Under the pieces are notes generated by a model. It was given only the letters and a program-made list of their open reading frames with translations. It was not told the DNA's origin and ran no database searches. Below are positions 1-9,275 of a stretch of DNA of 34,045 bases, in pieces. This DNA comes from Salibacterium qingdaonense. GTDB lineage: Bacteria; Bacillota; Bacilli; Bacillales; Marinococcaceae. Within the stretch, counting starts at the first letter, position 1, and every line of letters begins with the position of its first letter. Made by a program: the position numbers and the translations under genes. The DNA is taken from the NCBI RefSeq assembly GCF_900114715.1, contig NZ_FOTY01000026.1:1-34045 (forward strand), read 5' to 3'.

Positions 1-312
<312 letters not shown>

Positions 313-364
313 GTTGCATTTGATTTTACAATCAAGCATAAAGACGGAACTTCCGCTCTCTTCT

Positions 365-402
365 TCCTTCTCCTTTCAAAAAAAGAAGGAGTATAGTAAA
401 AT
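365..402 (+). promoter_or_regulatory. Weak candidate promoter region for yloU-fakA
   Basis: Between the IS end and yloU there is one -10-like block, tatagtaaaat (392-402), with only a poor -35 (tttcaa, 374-379, 17 bp before taaaat). A small inverted repeat, tccttct/agaagga (365-371 and 384-390), overlaps it. The IS insertion may have displaced the native upstream region, so transcription could also depend on the element. Confidence 0.35.
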
Positions 403-443
403 AACCTTAGCTTAGAGAAGGTGTACGAAAGGGAGGCTCTGCT

Positions 444-812
444 ATGACAATTGAAATGAATTCTCAGCTTGGTTCCATTGATGTTTCCAGGGAAGTGGTT
501 TCCACTATTGCAGGAGGAGCTGCAGTGGACTGTTACGGCATCATCGGCATGGCTTCCCAGAAACAGATCAAAGACGGACTGTCGGAAATGCTTGGAAAAG
601 ACAACTTTTCACGCGGCGTATTAATCCGTGAACTGGAAGACGGCATTCATATAGATATGTACATCATTGTCAGTTATGGAATCAAAATCTCTGAAGTGGC
701 GTATAACGTCCAGTCGAAAGTGAAATATCAGCTTCAGCAGATGCTCGGTCTGACCGTAGATTCGGTAAATGTGTACGTGCAGGGTGTAAGAGTAACTTCG
801 AACCAGGCTTAG
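444..812 (+). CDS. yloU: Asp23/Gls24-family envelope stress protein YloU
   Basis: The 122-residue product is a single Asp23 (DUF322) domain of the usual length for YloU. The recognisable core runs from the N-terminal IDVSREVVSTIAGGAAVDCYGIIGM segment (shown here only to identify it) through the C-terminal NVYVQGVRV. Members are small alpha/beta cytosolic proteins, some membrane-associated through partners, linked to envelope or alkaline stress; the molecular role is not settled. A gggagg RBS lies about 8 nt before the ATG. The stop is 20 nt upstream of fakA, and the yloU-fakA pairing is conserved across Firmicutes, suggesting a common transcript and perhaps a link to membrane lipid state. Confidence 0.93.
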   Translation: MTIEMNSQLGSIDVSREVVSTIAGGAAVDCYGIIGMASQKQIKDGLSEMLGKDNFSRGVLIRELEDGIHIDMYIIVSYGIKISEVAYNVQSKVKYQLQQMLGLTVDSVNVYVQGVRVTSNQA

Positions 813-832
813 GAAGTGAGGAGGAGAAGACG

Positions 833-2518
833 TTGACGGACAGGAAAGTAAATGGAGAACAGCTGGCCTTAATGTTTCGGGAAGGGGCTGCCGTTCTTGG
901 TGCCAATGTAAAAAAGGTGGATGCCTTGAACGTATTTCCTGTACCCGACGGGGATACCGGCACGAACATGAATCTTACCATCACGTCCGGTGTAAGGGAA
1001 GTCGATCAAAAAGAAAGACACCACGCCGGTAACGTGGCCAAGACTTTTTCAAAAGGTCTGCTGATGGGGGCACGGGGAAATTCGGGGGTTATTTTGTCGC
1101 AGCTGTTCCGGGGTTTTTCAAAATCAGTGGAGAAAAAAGAGACACTAACTGTTGATGATTTGCAAAAAGCCCTTCAGGAAGGGGTGGATACTGCTTATAA
1201 AGCGGTAATGAAACCTGTGGAGGGAACGATTTTAACCGTAGCAAAAGATGCAGCTGATACAGAAACCGGTCATAACAGCGGAAGTCCCGCCGGCTGGATG
1301 GAAGAAGTGTACAAAAATGCAGAATCCTCGCTGCAGAAAACCCCGGAGCTTCTGCAGGTGCTTAAGGAAGTAGGCGTCGTGGATTCCGGCGGACAGGGAC
1401 TCGTTTATATCTACCAAGGAATGATGCAGTCGCTTTATGGAATAACATCACAGCAGGACAAGGCGAATAACCCGTCGATGGATGAACTGGTCAAAGTAGA
1501 GCACCATCAGAACGCCCAGTCTCATTTATCTTCAGAAGAGATAGAGTATGGATACTGCACGGAACTGATGGTAAAGCTGAATAAGGAGAATGGAGCAGGA
1601 CAATCTTTTGATGAGAACGCCTTCAAACAGGAAATAGCCCGCTGGGGGGACTCTCTTCTGGTCGTTAGTGATGACGATCTTGTAAAAGTACATATACATG
1701 CCGAGTACCCCGGCGAAGTGCTGTCAAAAGCACAGCGGCACGGCAGTCTTCTTCATGTTAAAATCGATAACATGAGAGAGCAGTATGAGGCACTGCACAA
1801 AGACAGGCAGGAAGAAAACCCGGGAGCAAAAGAAGCAGATACTCCTGCCGGAGCGCCTTTTGCACCATTTGGGTTTGTGACCATTGCTGCAGGAGAGGGC
1901 GTCCAGGCATTATTCCGCGGTCTCGGCGCTCAGGAAGTGGTTGCTGGAGGACAGACGATGAATCCAAGTACGGAAGATATTTTAAACGCAGTGACGAAAG
2001 TGGAAGCTGAAACGATTTTCATTCTTCCGAACAACGGTAATATCGTCATGTCGGCCGAACAGGCAGCAGAAGTGTCAGGGAAGCACGTCCGGGTTATACC
2101 CTCTAAGACGATACCACAAGGTCTCAGCGCAATGTTTGCGTTTTCAGAAGACGCCTCTCCGGACGACAATGATAAAAAAATGAAGCAGGCATTAAGCGAG
2201 GTAACAAGCGGTCAAATCACTTATGCTGTAAGAGAAACAAAGATGGGTGGTCTCCATATCAATAAAGGAGATTATATGGGGATTGTCGAAAAAGATATTG
2301 CAACGGCAGGACCGGAGCTTGAAACGGTGACGATTAATCTCTTACATGAGCTCTTAAACAAAGAATCCGACATTGTCACGTTAATCCGCGGCGAAGGTGG
2401 AACAGAAGCGGTGGAAGAGGCAGTTTCTTCGTTTGTGGAAGAAACGTATCCGGATGTGGAACTCGAAATTCACGACGGCGGTCAACCGCTTTACTCCTAT
2501 ATCATAGCGGTTGAATAG
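833..2518 (+). CDS. fakA: Fatty acid kinase, ATP-binding subunit FakA (YloV)
   Basis: The 561-residue product has a DhaL/Dak2-type ATP-binding domain over residues ~1-200. The metal/ATP motif PVPDGDTGTNM lies at ~36-46 and GARGNSGVILSQ at 79-90. A linker domain and a C-terminal DegV-like domain follow, the standard FakA order. With a FakB protein holding the acyl chain, FakA phosphorylates fatty acids to acyl phosphate, which feeds PlsX/PlsY phospholipid synthesis. The start is TTG at 833, preceded by a gaggagg RBS; no ATG fits as well, and this TTG gives the family N-terminus. The partner-type gene follows immediately, and plsX lies 4 kb downstream. Confidence 0.95.
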   Translation: MTDRKVNGEQLALMFREGAAVLGANVKKVDALNVFPVPDGDTGTNMNLTITSGVREVDQKERHHAGNVAKTFSKGLLMGARGNSGVILSQLFRGFSKSVEKKETLTVDDLQKALQEGVDTAYKAVMKPVEGTILTVAKDAADTETGHNSGSPAGWMEEVYKNAESSLQKTPELLQVLKEVGVVDSGGQGLVYIYQGMMQSLYGITSQQDKANNPSMDELVKVEHHQNAQSHLSSEEIEYGYCTELMVKLNKENGAGQSFDENAFKQEIARWGDSLLVVSDDDLVKVHIHAEYPGEVLSKAQRHGSLLHVKIDNMREQYEALHKDRQEENPGAKEADTPAGAPFAPFGFVTIAAGEGVQALFRGLGAQEVVAGGQTMNPSTEDILNAVTKVEAETIFILPNNGNIVMSAEQAAEVSGKHVRVIPSKTIPQGLSAMFAFSEDASPDDNDKKMKQALSEVTSGQITYAVRETKMGGLHINKGDYMGIVEKDIATAGPELETVTINLLHELLNKESDIVTLIRGEGGTEAVEEAVSSFVEETYPDVELEIHDGGQPLYSYIIAVE

Positions 2519-2553
2519 GCGCTGATACTACACACAAAAGGCAGGGATGACGG

Positions 2554-3414
2554 GTGGGAAAAGTGAAAATCGTAACGGACAGCACTGCGGACATACCAGC
2601 GGAACTGCTTCAGAAATACCAGATTACGGTTATTCCGCTGAAAGTAATGATGGAAAACGAAACGTATCAGGATGGAGTGAATATAACTCCGGAAGCGTTC
2701 TATAACAAGCTTGATATGATGAATACCGTACCCGCCACTTCACAGCCGACTCCTTATGAATTTGAGACGATGTATCAGCGGATCCACGAAAAAGCCGGGG
2801 AGGATATATCGATTCTGTCCATCCATCTCTCTTCTGCTATGAGCGGCACTGTACAGTCGGCGGTCCTGGCTGCAGACTCGGTAAAAGACGAAGTCAACGT
2901 AGAGATCGTGGACTCGTTAAAAGCTTCTTACGCGGTAGGTATTCTCGTTGTCGAAGCAGCAAAGCTTGCCGCAGATGGAGCAGGTATTGACGAATGCAGA
3001 AAGAGGCTGGAAGAACGTAAAGAGGAAACGAGTGTGTACTTTCTTGTTGATACGCTTGAATATCTTCAGAAAAACGGAAGGATCGGCAAAGCCTCCGCTT
3101 TAATAGGGTCGCTTCTGAAAATGAAACCGGTCCTGAGTTTGAACCGCGATGGAGAGGTATATCCTTACCACAAAGCCCGTGGAAAAAAGAAGGCGGTTGC
3201 GGTCATTCAGGAGGCACTTGAGCAGCAGTACGGAAGACGCCCGGTTCATATAGGAGTATCTCATGCCGAAGCAAAAGACAGCGGAAAAGAACTGCTCCAC
3301 GCTGCAGAGAGCGTGCTCAACAGCCGTTCATCGACGTTGACGAAAATAGGGGCGGTAATCGGCTCACATACAGGTAGAGGAACCGTTTCGGTGGCAGTGA
3401 CTCCGGCGGAATAA
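2554..3414 (+). CDS. DegV-family fatty-acid-binding protein (FakB type)
   Basis: This 286-residue protein has the full DegV fold. An N-terminal TDSTADIP motif (residues ~8-15) is followed by PATSQPTP, and HLSSAMSGTVQSA near residue 90-102 carries the Ser/Thr residues that bind the fatty acid carboxylate in FakB proteins. NGRIGKASALIG follows near 173-184. The start is GTG at 2554, where the reading begins GKVKIVTDST as in relatives. It lies 35 nt after fakA and before a strong terminator, so the two genes are probably co-transcribed. In B. subtilis the sdaAB-sdaAA pair occupies this slot. Chain specificity (saturated or unsaturated) cannot be read from the sequence. Confidence 0.9.
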   Translation: MGKVKIVTDSTADIPAELLQKYQITVIPLKVMMENETYQDGVNITPEAFYNKLDMMNTVPATSQPTPYEFETMYQRIHEKAGEDISILSIHLSSAMSGTVQSAVLAADSVKDEVNVEIVDSLKASYAVGILVVEAAKLAADGAGIDECRKRLEERKEETSVYFLVDTLEYLQKNGRIGKASALIGSLLKMKPVLSLNRDGEVYPYHKARGKKKAVAVIQEALEQQYGRRPVHIGVSHAEAKDSGKELLHAAESVLNSRSSTLTKIGAVIGSHTGRGTVSVAVTPAE

Positions 3415-3419
3415 ACATA

Positions 3420-3462
3420 AAGACTGACCTGGAAAAGCGGAACCGGGACAGTCTTCTTTTTT
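3420..3462 (+). terminator. Rho-independent terminator after the fakA-DegV unit
   Basis: Arms aagactgacctgg (3420-3432) and ccgggacagtctt (3443-3455) pair with one internal mismatch and a G-U. A run of six T follows (3457-3462). The position, just after the DegV stop, ends the yloU-fakA-degV transcript. Confidence 0.85.
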
Positions 3463-3496
3463 CAGGCAGGATATATACAGGAAGGGGGGAAGCCGC

Positions 3497-3565
3497 ATGC
3501 ATGAATCAGCATGTACCATGAACTGTTTCAGAACACGAAGCTTCCCGCATGAAGACAATGGATGA
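3497..3565 (+). CDS. Candidate 22-codon upstream ORF overlapping the recG start
   Basis: An ATG at 3497 follows a strong Shine-Dalgarno (aaggggggа-like run, 3482-3490) at 6 nt spacing and opens a 22-residue ORF. The peptide begins MHESACTMN and ends PHEDNG. Its TGA (3563-3565) overlaps the recG start region in the arrangement ATGGATGA. The recG ATGs themselves lack a usable RBS. The peptide resembles nothing I recognise and contains two cysteines. Its likely role is translational coupling or a leader; it could also be fortuitous. Confidence 0.45.
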   Translation: MHESACTMNCFRTRSFPHEDNG

Positions 3566-5603
3566 GAAACTGAAACAGCCGGCCGGCATTCTTCACGGTA
3601 TCGGGGAAGAAAAGGAAAAGGAGCTGCAGCAGCTCGGGCTGTTTACTATTTATGATCTCCTGCACCATTTTCCTTACCGCTATGAAAATATGGAAGTAGA
3701 ACCGGTTGAAAAACTCCGTCACGGCGATCGTGTAACAATAGCCGGCATGATTCAGTCGGAACCGGCCGTTCGGTATTACGGAAGAAAAAAATCAAGGTTG
3801 AGCGTTCGTATTCTGGTCGAAAATATTCTTGTCACCGCTGTCTTCTTTAATAGAGCTTTTTTGAAAAGCAGAATGAACAGTGGAGATATGCTCACCCTGA
3901 CCGGCAAGTGGGATAAATACAAATTAACGATAACCGTTCAGGACGTTCAGTGGGGCAGCCCTGATCCGTCGAGGCAGCTGCAGCCTGTATATTCCGTCGG
4001 AGGCGGCATAACCGTGAAGAAGATGAGCAGGTGGATACAGCAGGCTCTCCAGGCCTTTGGAAATAATGTGGAGGAAGTACTGCCGGAGTCCCTGCTTTCC
4101 TCTTACCGTCTATCATCCCGTAGTGAAGCGTTTCACATGATTCATATGCCGGCTGATAAAGAGAAGCTGAAGCAGGCAAGACGCCGGTTTGTGTATGAAG
4201 AACTCCTGACCTTTCAGCTGAAAATGCAGACATTTAAAAGACAGGAACGCCTGGCTTCGGCCGGAAACACTCATGAATTCAATAAAGCGGAAGTGGAAAC
4301 GTTCCTGCAGACCCTGCCGTTTCCGCTCACAGGTGCCCAGCGCCGGGTAATAGATGAAATCACAAAAGATATGCAGGACCCGTTAAAAATGAACAGGCTT
4401 CTCCAAGGTGATGTAGGTTCCGGTAAAACTGTTGTGGCTGCTGCCGCGATGTATGCCTGTCACCTTGCCGGCGGCCAGTCGGCGCTGATGGTTCCGACGG
4501 AAATACTGGCAGAGCAGCATGCCGATGGGCTGCGGCAGTTGTATGCAGAAACCGGATTGAACGTCGTTTTATTGACAGGCTCGGTTAAGGGCCGCAAACG
4601 CCGGGAGCGCAATACTGCAATATACGAAGGGGAAGCTGACATTGTAGTCGGCACTCATGCCTTAATTCAGGAAGATGTGAATTTTAAGAACCTTGGACTT
4701 GTGATCACAGATGAGCAGCATCGTTTTGGAGTGGAGCAGCGTAGAATTCTGCGCGATAAAGGGTATGAGCCGGATGTATTGTTTATGACTGCGACACCCA
4801 TTCCGAGGACCCTTGCCATTTCCGTATTCGGCGATATGGATGTTTCCTCCATTGATGAACTGCCGGCGGGTAGAAAACCAATCCAGACATACTGGGTGAA
4901 GCATGGTATGCTGGAACGGATTCTAAGGTTTATCGATAAGCAGGTAAAAGAGGGGCGGCAGGCCTACGTTATCTGTCCGCTCATTGAAGAATCGGACATG
5001 CTTGATGTACAGAATGCGATTGATGTTCACGCCCAGCTCCAACAGTTTCTTGATTCCTGCCACGTCGGCTTGATGCATGGACGTCTGTCTTCTGAGGAAA
5101 AAGAGCAGGTCATGCAGGCTTTTGCCGCAAATGAGATACAAGTGCTTGTATCGACGACAGTAGTGGAAGTCGGCGTCAATGTGCCGAATGCGTCTGTTAT
5201 GCTCATCTACGATGCCGACCGGTTCGGCCTTTCGCAGCTTCATCAGCTCCGGGGCCGCATCGGGCGCGGGGAGTACCAGTCCTACTGTGTTTTGATGGCA
5301 GATCCTAAAGGTGAAAACGGGCAGGAACGAATGCGGATCATGCAGGAAACCGAAGACGGATTTACGCTTTCGGAAAAAGATTTGGAACTGCGGGGTCCGG
5401 GTGATTTCTTCGGCAGAAAACAGAGCGGTATGCCGGATTTTAAAATTGCTGATGTCGTTCATGACTACAGGGCACTTGAAACCGCCCGCCGTGACGCAGC
5501 CTCCTTAATCCAGAGCCGGTCGTTCTGGAATGACCAGCAGTACGCCGGACTTCGCTCTATACTCGAGGAGAGCGGGATCCTGGATGGAACCAAACTTGAT
5601 TAA
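3558..5603 (+). CDS. recG: ATP-dependent DNA helicase RecG
   Basis: RecG reverses and remodels stalled replication forks and Holliday junctions. The N-terminal wedge/OB region is followed by superfamily 2 helicase domains. Walker A GDVGSGKT lies at ~284-291 and a DEQH box (ITDEQHRFGVEQR) near residue 390. MTATPIPRTL follows, then the C-terminal motifs QLRGRIGRG and the LRGPGDFFGRKQSG signature. From the ATG at 3558 the product is 681 residues, and the spacing to the first helix-hairpin-helix-like GIG matches B. subtilis RecG. The ATG at 3549 would add three residues. Neither has a Shine-Dalgarno, but a short ORF with a strong one ends at 3565, suggesting coupled translation. It stands between two terminator/promoter boundaries. 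Confidence 0.96.
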   Translation: MDEKLKQPAGILHGIGEEKEKELQQLGLFTIYDLLHHFPYRYENMEVEPVEKLRHGDRVTIAGMIQSEPAVRYYGRKKSRLSVRILVENILVTAVFFNRAFLKSRMNSGDMLTLTGKWDKYKLTITVQDVQWGSPDPSRQLQPVYSVGGGITVKKMSRWIQQALQAFGNNVEEVLPESLLSSYRLSSRSEAFHMIHMPADKEKLKQARRRFVYEELLTFQLKMQTFKRQERLASAGNTHEFNKAEVETFLQTLPFPLTGAQRRVIDEITKDMQDPLKMNRLLQGDVGSGKTVVAAAAMYACHLAGGQSALMVPTEILAEQHADGLRQLYAETGLNVVLLTGSVKGRKRRERNTAIYEGEADIVVGTHALIQEDVNFKNLGLVITDEQHRFGVEQRRILRDKGYEPDVLFMTATPIPRTLAISVFGDMDVSSIDELPAGRKPIQTYWVKHGMLERILRFIDKQVKEGRQAYVICPLIEESDMLDVQNAIDVHAQLQQFLDSCHVGLMHGRLSSEEKEQVMQAFAANEIQVLVSTTVVEVGVNVPNASVMLIYDADRFGLSQLHQLRGRIGRGEYQSYCVLMADPKGENGQERMRIMQETEDGFTLSEKDLELRGPGDFFGRKQSGMPDFKIADVVHDYRALETARRDAASLIQSRSFWNDQQYAGLRSILEESGILDGTKLD

Positions 5604-5609
5604 ACATGC

Positions 5610-5638
5610 TTGAAAAAGAAAGACTGGAATTATATACT
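5610..5638 (+). promoter_or_regulatory. SigmaA promoter of the fapR operon
   Basis: TTGAAA (5610-5615) and TATACT (5633-5638) are separated by exactly 17 bp, a near-consensus vegetative promoter. It begins just after the recG stop and immediately precedes the FapR operator. Confidence 0.85.
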
Positions 5639-5642
5639 ACTC

Positions 5643-5660
5643 TTAGTACCTAGTCATAGA
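5643..5660 (+). promoter_or_regulatory. FapR operator overlapping the transcription start
   Basis: The sequence ttagtacctagtcataga matches the left half and centre of the Bacillus FapR operator (TTAGTACC type) and degenerates on the right. It starts 5 bp after the -10 box, so bound FapR would block transcription initiation, with release when malonyl-CoA binds. Autoregulation of fapR-plsX-fabD-fabG by FapR is established in B. subtilis; the site here is inferred from the match. Confidence 0.85.
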
Positions 5661-5676
5661 AGCGGATGGTGTAGGA

Positions 5677-6231
5677 GTGAAACAAAATAAAAAAGAACGG
5701 CAGCGTCAGTTAAAGCAGATGCTCGAGACAGACCCGTTCCTGACAGATGAATCGCTGGCCGTAAATTTTGAGGTGAGTGTCCAGACGATCAGACTGGACC
5801 GGCTGGAACTTTCCATCCCGGAATTAAGGGAACGGATCAAACATGTCGCCAGGGAAAGGCTGGATGAAATACAGGCCCTGCCTCTGGAGGAAGTAATCGG
5901 TGAAATCGTTGATCTAAGGCTCGATAAAGAAGCGATTTCGATTCTCGATATTACAAAGGACCATGTTTTTTCAAGAACAAAGATCGCAAGAGGCCACTAC
6001 CTGTTCGCGCAGGCTAATTCCCTGGCGGTTGCGATCATTAACGACGAATTGGCGTTGACAACGAAGGCGTCGGTTGATTTCAGCCGGCAGGTGAAGGAAG
6101 GGGAACGGGTTGCCGCAAGAGCAGTCGTTACCCGCTCAAAAGGTCATAAAACGTGGGTGGAAGTGACGAGCAGTGTTCAGCAGGAGCCTGTTTTTAAGGG
6201 TGAGTTTGTCATGTATCGTTCCCACCGCTGA
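5677..6231 (+). CDS. fapR: Transcription factor FapR, malonyl-CoA-responsive repressor
   Basis: FapR represses fatty acid and phospholipid synthesis genes and is released from DNA by malonyl-CoA. The 184-residue product has an N-terminal winged-helix segment ([21 protein letters not shown], residues ~22-42, then a linker helix) and a C-terminal hot-dog domain (from ~70) containing the [20 protein letters not shown] core. The length matches the family. The start is GTG at 5677 with ggag immediately upstream (taggagtg), so the RBS is close to the start. It heads an operon, with plsX 27 nt after its stop, and its own operator lies over the promoter. Confidence 0.96.
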   Translation: MKQNKKERQRQLKQMLETDPFLTDESLAVNFEVSVQTIRLDRLELSIPELRERIKHVARERLDEIQALPLEEVIGEIVDLRLDKEAISILDITKDHVFSRTKIARGHYLFAQANSLAVAIINDELALTTKASVDFSRQVKEGERVAARAVVTRSKGHKTWVEVTSSVQQEPVFKGEFVMYRSHR

Positions 6232-6258
6232 GTATAAGTGAAAAAGGAGACAATGTTC

Positions 6259-7260
6259 ATGAAAATTGTCATCGATGCAATGGGAGGGGACTATTCCCCG
6301 AAAGCACACGTTGCCGGTGCCATGGCAGCAGAACGGGCATTCGACGATGTGGAAATCATACTCGCAGGTCATGAAGATCAGATTAATGAACATTTAACAA
6401 GAACGAAACGTATTTCCGTTCTCCATACCGATGAGAAAATAGAGCCGGAGGATACACCGACCAAAGCGGTACGTAAAAAGAAAAATGCGTCGATGGTGCT
6501 TGCTCTCCGGGAAGTCCGGGAAGGACGGGCGGATGCGTGCATTTCCTCCGGAAATACAGGGGCGCTCATGACAGCAGGACTGCTTCATGTCGGCCGTATT
6601 GAAGGAATTGAACGACCAGCGCTTGCGCCAATGCTTCCGACTTTGGACGGAGAAGGATTTCTGCTTCTTGATGTTGGAGCGAATGTTGATTCCAGGGCAG
6701 AACATCTTCTACAGAATGCTTTTATGGGATCGGCTTACATGGAAATGGTAAAGAAAGTAAACCAACCACGCGTCGGGCTCGTCAATATTGGTACCGAAAA
6801 AGGCAAAGGCAACGAACTGTCCAAAGGAGCCTATGAGCTTCTGGAACAAGCTCCTCTTCATTTTGTCGGGAACGTCGAGGCCCGGGACCTGCTTGAAGGA
6901 GTCTGTGATGTAGCAGTATGTGACGGGTTCTCCGGCAATCTGATTTTAAAATCAATTGAGGGAACGGCCGGATCGTTATTTTCCCTTTTAAAGAAAGAAT
7001 TAACGAGTACCTGGTCAAACAAACTGGCAGCCGGCATGCTTCGTTCGAGTTTCAGTAATATCAAAGATAAAATGAGTTACTCGCATTACGGCGGAGCAGG
7101 TCTGTTCGGACTGAATGCTCCAGTCATCAAAGCGCACGGGTCCTCGGACCACACGGCTGTTTTCCATGCGATACGCCAGGCACGGCAGATGGTGAATGAA
7201 CAAGTGACAGATATTATGAAAAAGGAAGTCAAGCATCAGGAGGAATGGGAAAATGGGTAA
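6259..7260 (+). CDS. plsX: Phosphate acyltransferase PlsX
   Basis: PlsX is a peripheral membrane enzyme that converts acyl-ACP plus phosphate to acyl phosphate, the donor for PlsY. The 333-residue product opens with [16 protein letters not shown] and contains [14 protein letters not shown], the typical PlsX active-region motif, and DVGANVDSR. The ATG at 6259 is chosen because it is 9 nt after an aaaaaggag RBS and gives the family N-terminus; an upstream GTG (6238) and ATG (6253) are in frame but badly spaced. The stop overlaps the fabD start by 8 nt. It also links with FakA upstream, which makes the same product from exogenous fatty acids. Confidence 0.96.
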   Translation: MKIVIDAMGGDYSPKAHVAGAMAAERAFDDVEIILAGHEDQINEHLTRTKRISVLHTDEKIEPEDTPTKAVRKKKNASMVLALREVREGRADACISSGNTGALMTAGLLHVGRIEGIERPALAPMLPTLDGEGFLLLDVGANVDSRAEHLLQNAFMGSAYMEMVKKVNQPRVGLVNIGTEKGKGNELSKGAYELLEQAPLHFVGNVEARDLLEGVCDVAVCDGFSGNLILKSIEGTAGSLFSLLKKELTSTWSNKLAAGMLRSSFSNIKDKMSYSHYGGAGLFGLNAPVIKAHGSSDHTAVFHAIRQARQMVNEQVTDIMKKEVKHQEEWENG

Positions 7261-8191
7261 AACTGCGTTCCTTTTTCCGGGCCAGGGTTCTCAGCACCCC
7301 GGAATGGCGGAAGCATTCTATAAACAAAACAACGATGTAAAAGCGCTGATAGATGAAGCGGACCGTATTCTTGATTATCCGCTTTCCGGTTTGATGTTTG
7401 CCGGGCCGGAAGACGAGTTGAAAAAAACAGAACATGCCCAGCCGGCTTTATTAACCGCAGAAATGGCTTCGCTTGAGGCCTTGAAGCAAAAAGGCATAAA
7501 GGCTGATTTTGCTGCCGGACACAGTCTCGGGGAATATACAGCCCTTACGGCTGCCGGGGTTATATCCTATGAAAATGCCCTTCGCATCGTAAAACAGCGG
7601 GGTCTTTTCATGGAAGAGGCCGTTCCGGCGGGTGATGGTACCATGTCAGCTGTTATGGGACTGGAAAGGGAAACGGTGGAACGGATTTGTTCGGACATTT
7701 CTTCTGCCGGCGGCATCGTACAGGCGGCCAACCTTAACGCTCCCGGCCAGATTGTTATTTCCGGAGACAAAGACGCTGTCGCCAAAGCAGAAGAAATGGC
7801 ACAGCAGGAAAACGCAAAACGCGTTATCAGCCTTGAAGTGAGCGGGCCTTTTCATTCCCGGATGATGGAACCGGCACAGGAAAAACTCAGGAGTGCCATC
7901 GAACCGATTACTTTTTCCAAACCGGCGTTCCCGGTTCTCTCCAACGTCAATGCCCGGGAAGAAACCGATCCGGCTCAGTTGAAGCAGCATGTCATTGAAC
8001 AGGTGACTTCTCCTGTGTACTGGGAGGATACAATCCGCCGCCTGCTGGAGCTTGGAGTGGATACCTTTATCGAAGCGGGTCCGGGCAATGTTCTTGGCGG
8101 GCTTGTGCGCCGCGTGCAGCGAAGAGGAGTGAACGTTTATTCCGCGCAGGATCCGGAGTCTGTCGAAAAAACCGCAGCAGCTTTATCATAA
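7253..8191 (+). CDS. fabD: Malonyl-CoA:ACP transacylase FabD
   Basis: FabD loads malonyl groups from malonyl-CoA onto acyl carrier protein for type II fatty acid synthesis. The 312-residue product has the oxyanion-hole GQGSQ motif at 10-14, the nucleophile elbow GHSLGE with Ser91, and the catalytic histidine in SGPFHSRMM near residue 200. The C-terminal [14 protein letters not shown] matches the family. The start ATG overlaps the end of plsX, with aggaggaatgg just upstream, so the two are translationally linked. FabG follows 12 nt later. Confidence 0.96.
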   Translation: MGKTAFLFPGQGSQHPGMAEAFYKQNNDVKALIDEADRILDYPLSGLMFAGPEDELKKTEHAQPALLTAEMASLEALKQKGIKADFAAGHSLGEYTALTAAGVISYENALRIVKQRGLFMEEAVPAGDGTMSAVMGLERETVERICSDISSAGGIVQAANLNAPGQIVISGDKDAVAKAEEMAQQENAKRVISLEVSGPFHSRMMEPAQEKLRSAIEPITFSKPAFPVLSNVNAREETDPAQLKQHVIEQVTSPVYWEDTIRRLLELGVDTFIEAGPGNVLGGLVRRVQRRGVNVYSAQDPESVEKTAAALS

Positions 8192-8203
8192 GGAGGAAAC
8201 AAC

Positions 8204-8947
8204 ATGCTAAAAGGAAAAACCGCCCTCGTAACCGGTGCTTCCAGAGGTATCGGCAAAGCCATAGCACTGGAACTTGCTTCCAGTGGCGCTGATGTTGCCA
8301 TCAATTATTCCGGCAGTGCCCAGAAAGCAGAAGAGGTCGCTGCGGCGTGCAGAGATCAGGGAGTAAAAGCTTTTTCTGTTCAGGCAGATGTCGCGGTTGA
8401 AGAAGATGTGAAAGCGATGATAAAAGAAGTGACCGAACAATTCGGACAGTTGGATATCCTGATTAACAATGCCGGCATTACGCGCGATAACCTTTTGATG
8501 CGTATGAAAGAAGATGACTGGGATGCTGTACTTGATACGAATCTTAAAGGCGTCTATCATTGTGCGAAGGGAGCGTCCCGGCAGATGATGAAACAACGTT
8601 CCGGAAAAATTGTCAATGTTTCATCGGTTGTAGGTGTGATGGGCAATGCAGGACAGGCCAATTACTCAGCGGCAAAAGCAGGGGTCCTCGGCCTGACGAA
8701 AAGCCTGGCAAAAGAATTTGCGCCACGCAATATCCAGGTGAATGCGGTGGCCCCGGGCTTTATTGAAACGGAAATGACCGAAGAAATGGGGGAAACAACC
8801 CAGGAATCCCTGCTTCAAAATATTCCGCTTGGAAGGCTGGGTGAAGCCGCAGAAGTGGCAAGAGCTGTGCGCTTTCTGGCGTCGGCGGATGCTGATTATA
8901 TTACCGGTCAGACCCTGCAGATCGATGGTGGAATGATTATGCATTAA
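8204..8947 (+). CDS. fabG: 3-oxoacyl-ACP reductase FabG
   Basis: FabG is the NADPH-dependent beta-ketoacyl-ACP reductase of the fatty acid elongation cycle. The 247-residue short-chain dehydrogenase has the cofactor loop GASRGIG at 11-17, the structural NNAG at 88-91, and the catalytic Ser140/141, Tyr154 and Lys158 (YSAAK). The C-terminus [14 protein letters not shown] is typical. A strong aaggagg RBS precedes the ATG. It is co-directional with fabD and followed by acpP after a short promoter-bearing gap. Confidence 0.96.
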   Translation: MLKGKTALVTGASRGIGKAIALELASSGADVAINYSGSAQKAEEVAAACRDQGVKAFSVQADVAVEEDVKAMIKEVTEQFGQLDILINNAGITRDNLLMRMKEDDWDAVLDTNLKGVYHCAKGASRQMMKQRSGKIVNVSSVVGVMGNAGQANYSAAKAGVLGLTKSLAKEFAPRNIQVNAVAPGFIETEMTEEMGETTQESLLQNIPLGRLGEAAEVARAVRFLASADADYITGQTLQIDGGMIMH

Positions 8948-8965
8948 TCTTTACTGTCTGTAAGA

Positions 8966-8994
8966 TGGCATTTTTGTATGTTATCTTCTATAAT
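8966..8994 (+). promoter_or_regulatory. Candidate internal promoter for acpP
   Basis: A perfect TATAAT (8989-8994) lies between fabG and acpP, but the -35 at 17 bp spacing (tggcat, 8966-8971) is poor. An extra acpP promoter would fit the high demand for ACP. The call rests mainly on the -10. Confidence 0.5.
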
Positions 8995-9031
8995 AACGGC
9001 AGGCACCAATTTTTTTAAGGAGGTGAAGAGA

Positions 9032-9268
9032 ATGGCCGAAAACACGTTGGAACGTGTCAAAAAGATTGTAGCTGAACGTCTGGATGTAGAAGAATCAGAT
9101 ATCACCCGGGAAGCTTCATTTAAAGATGATCTTGGAGCCGACTCCCTGGATGTGGTTGAGCTTGTCATGGAACTTGAAGATGAGTTTGATCTGGAGATTT
9201 CCGATGAAGAAGCTGAGAAAATTGTAAGTGTTGCTGATGTTGTGAACTACATAGATGGTCAGCAATAA
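9032..9268 (+). CDS. acpP: Acyl carrier protein AcpP
   Basis: ACP carries growing acyl chains as thioesters on a 4'-phosphopantetheine arm. The 78-residue acidic four-helix protein has the modification site in [13 protein letters not shown], with the prosthetic group on Ser38. The start ATG at 9032 lies after a strong taaggaggtg RBS and gives the family-standard N-terminus; an in-frame codon at 8978 would add 18 non-conserved residues. It is the last of the fab genes here and is followed by an inverted repeat and rnc. Confidence 0.97.
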   Translation: MAENTLERVKKIVAERLDVEESDITREASFKDDLGADSLDVVELVMELEDEFDLEISDEEAEKIVSVADVVNYIDGQQ

Positions 9269-9275
9269 GCGGCAC

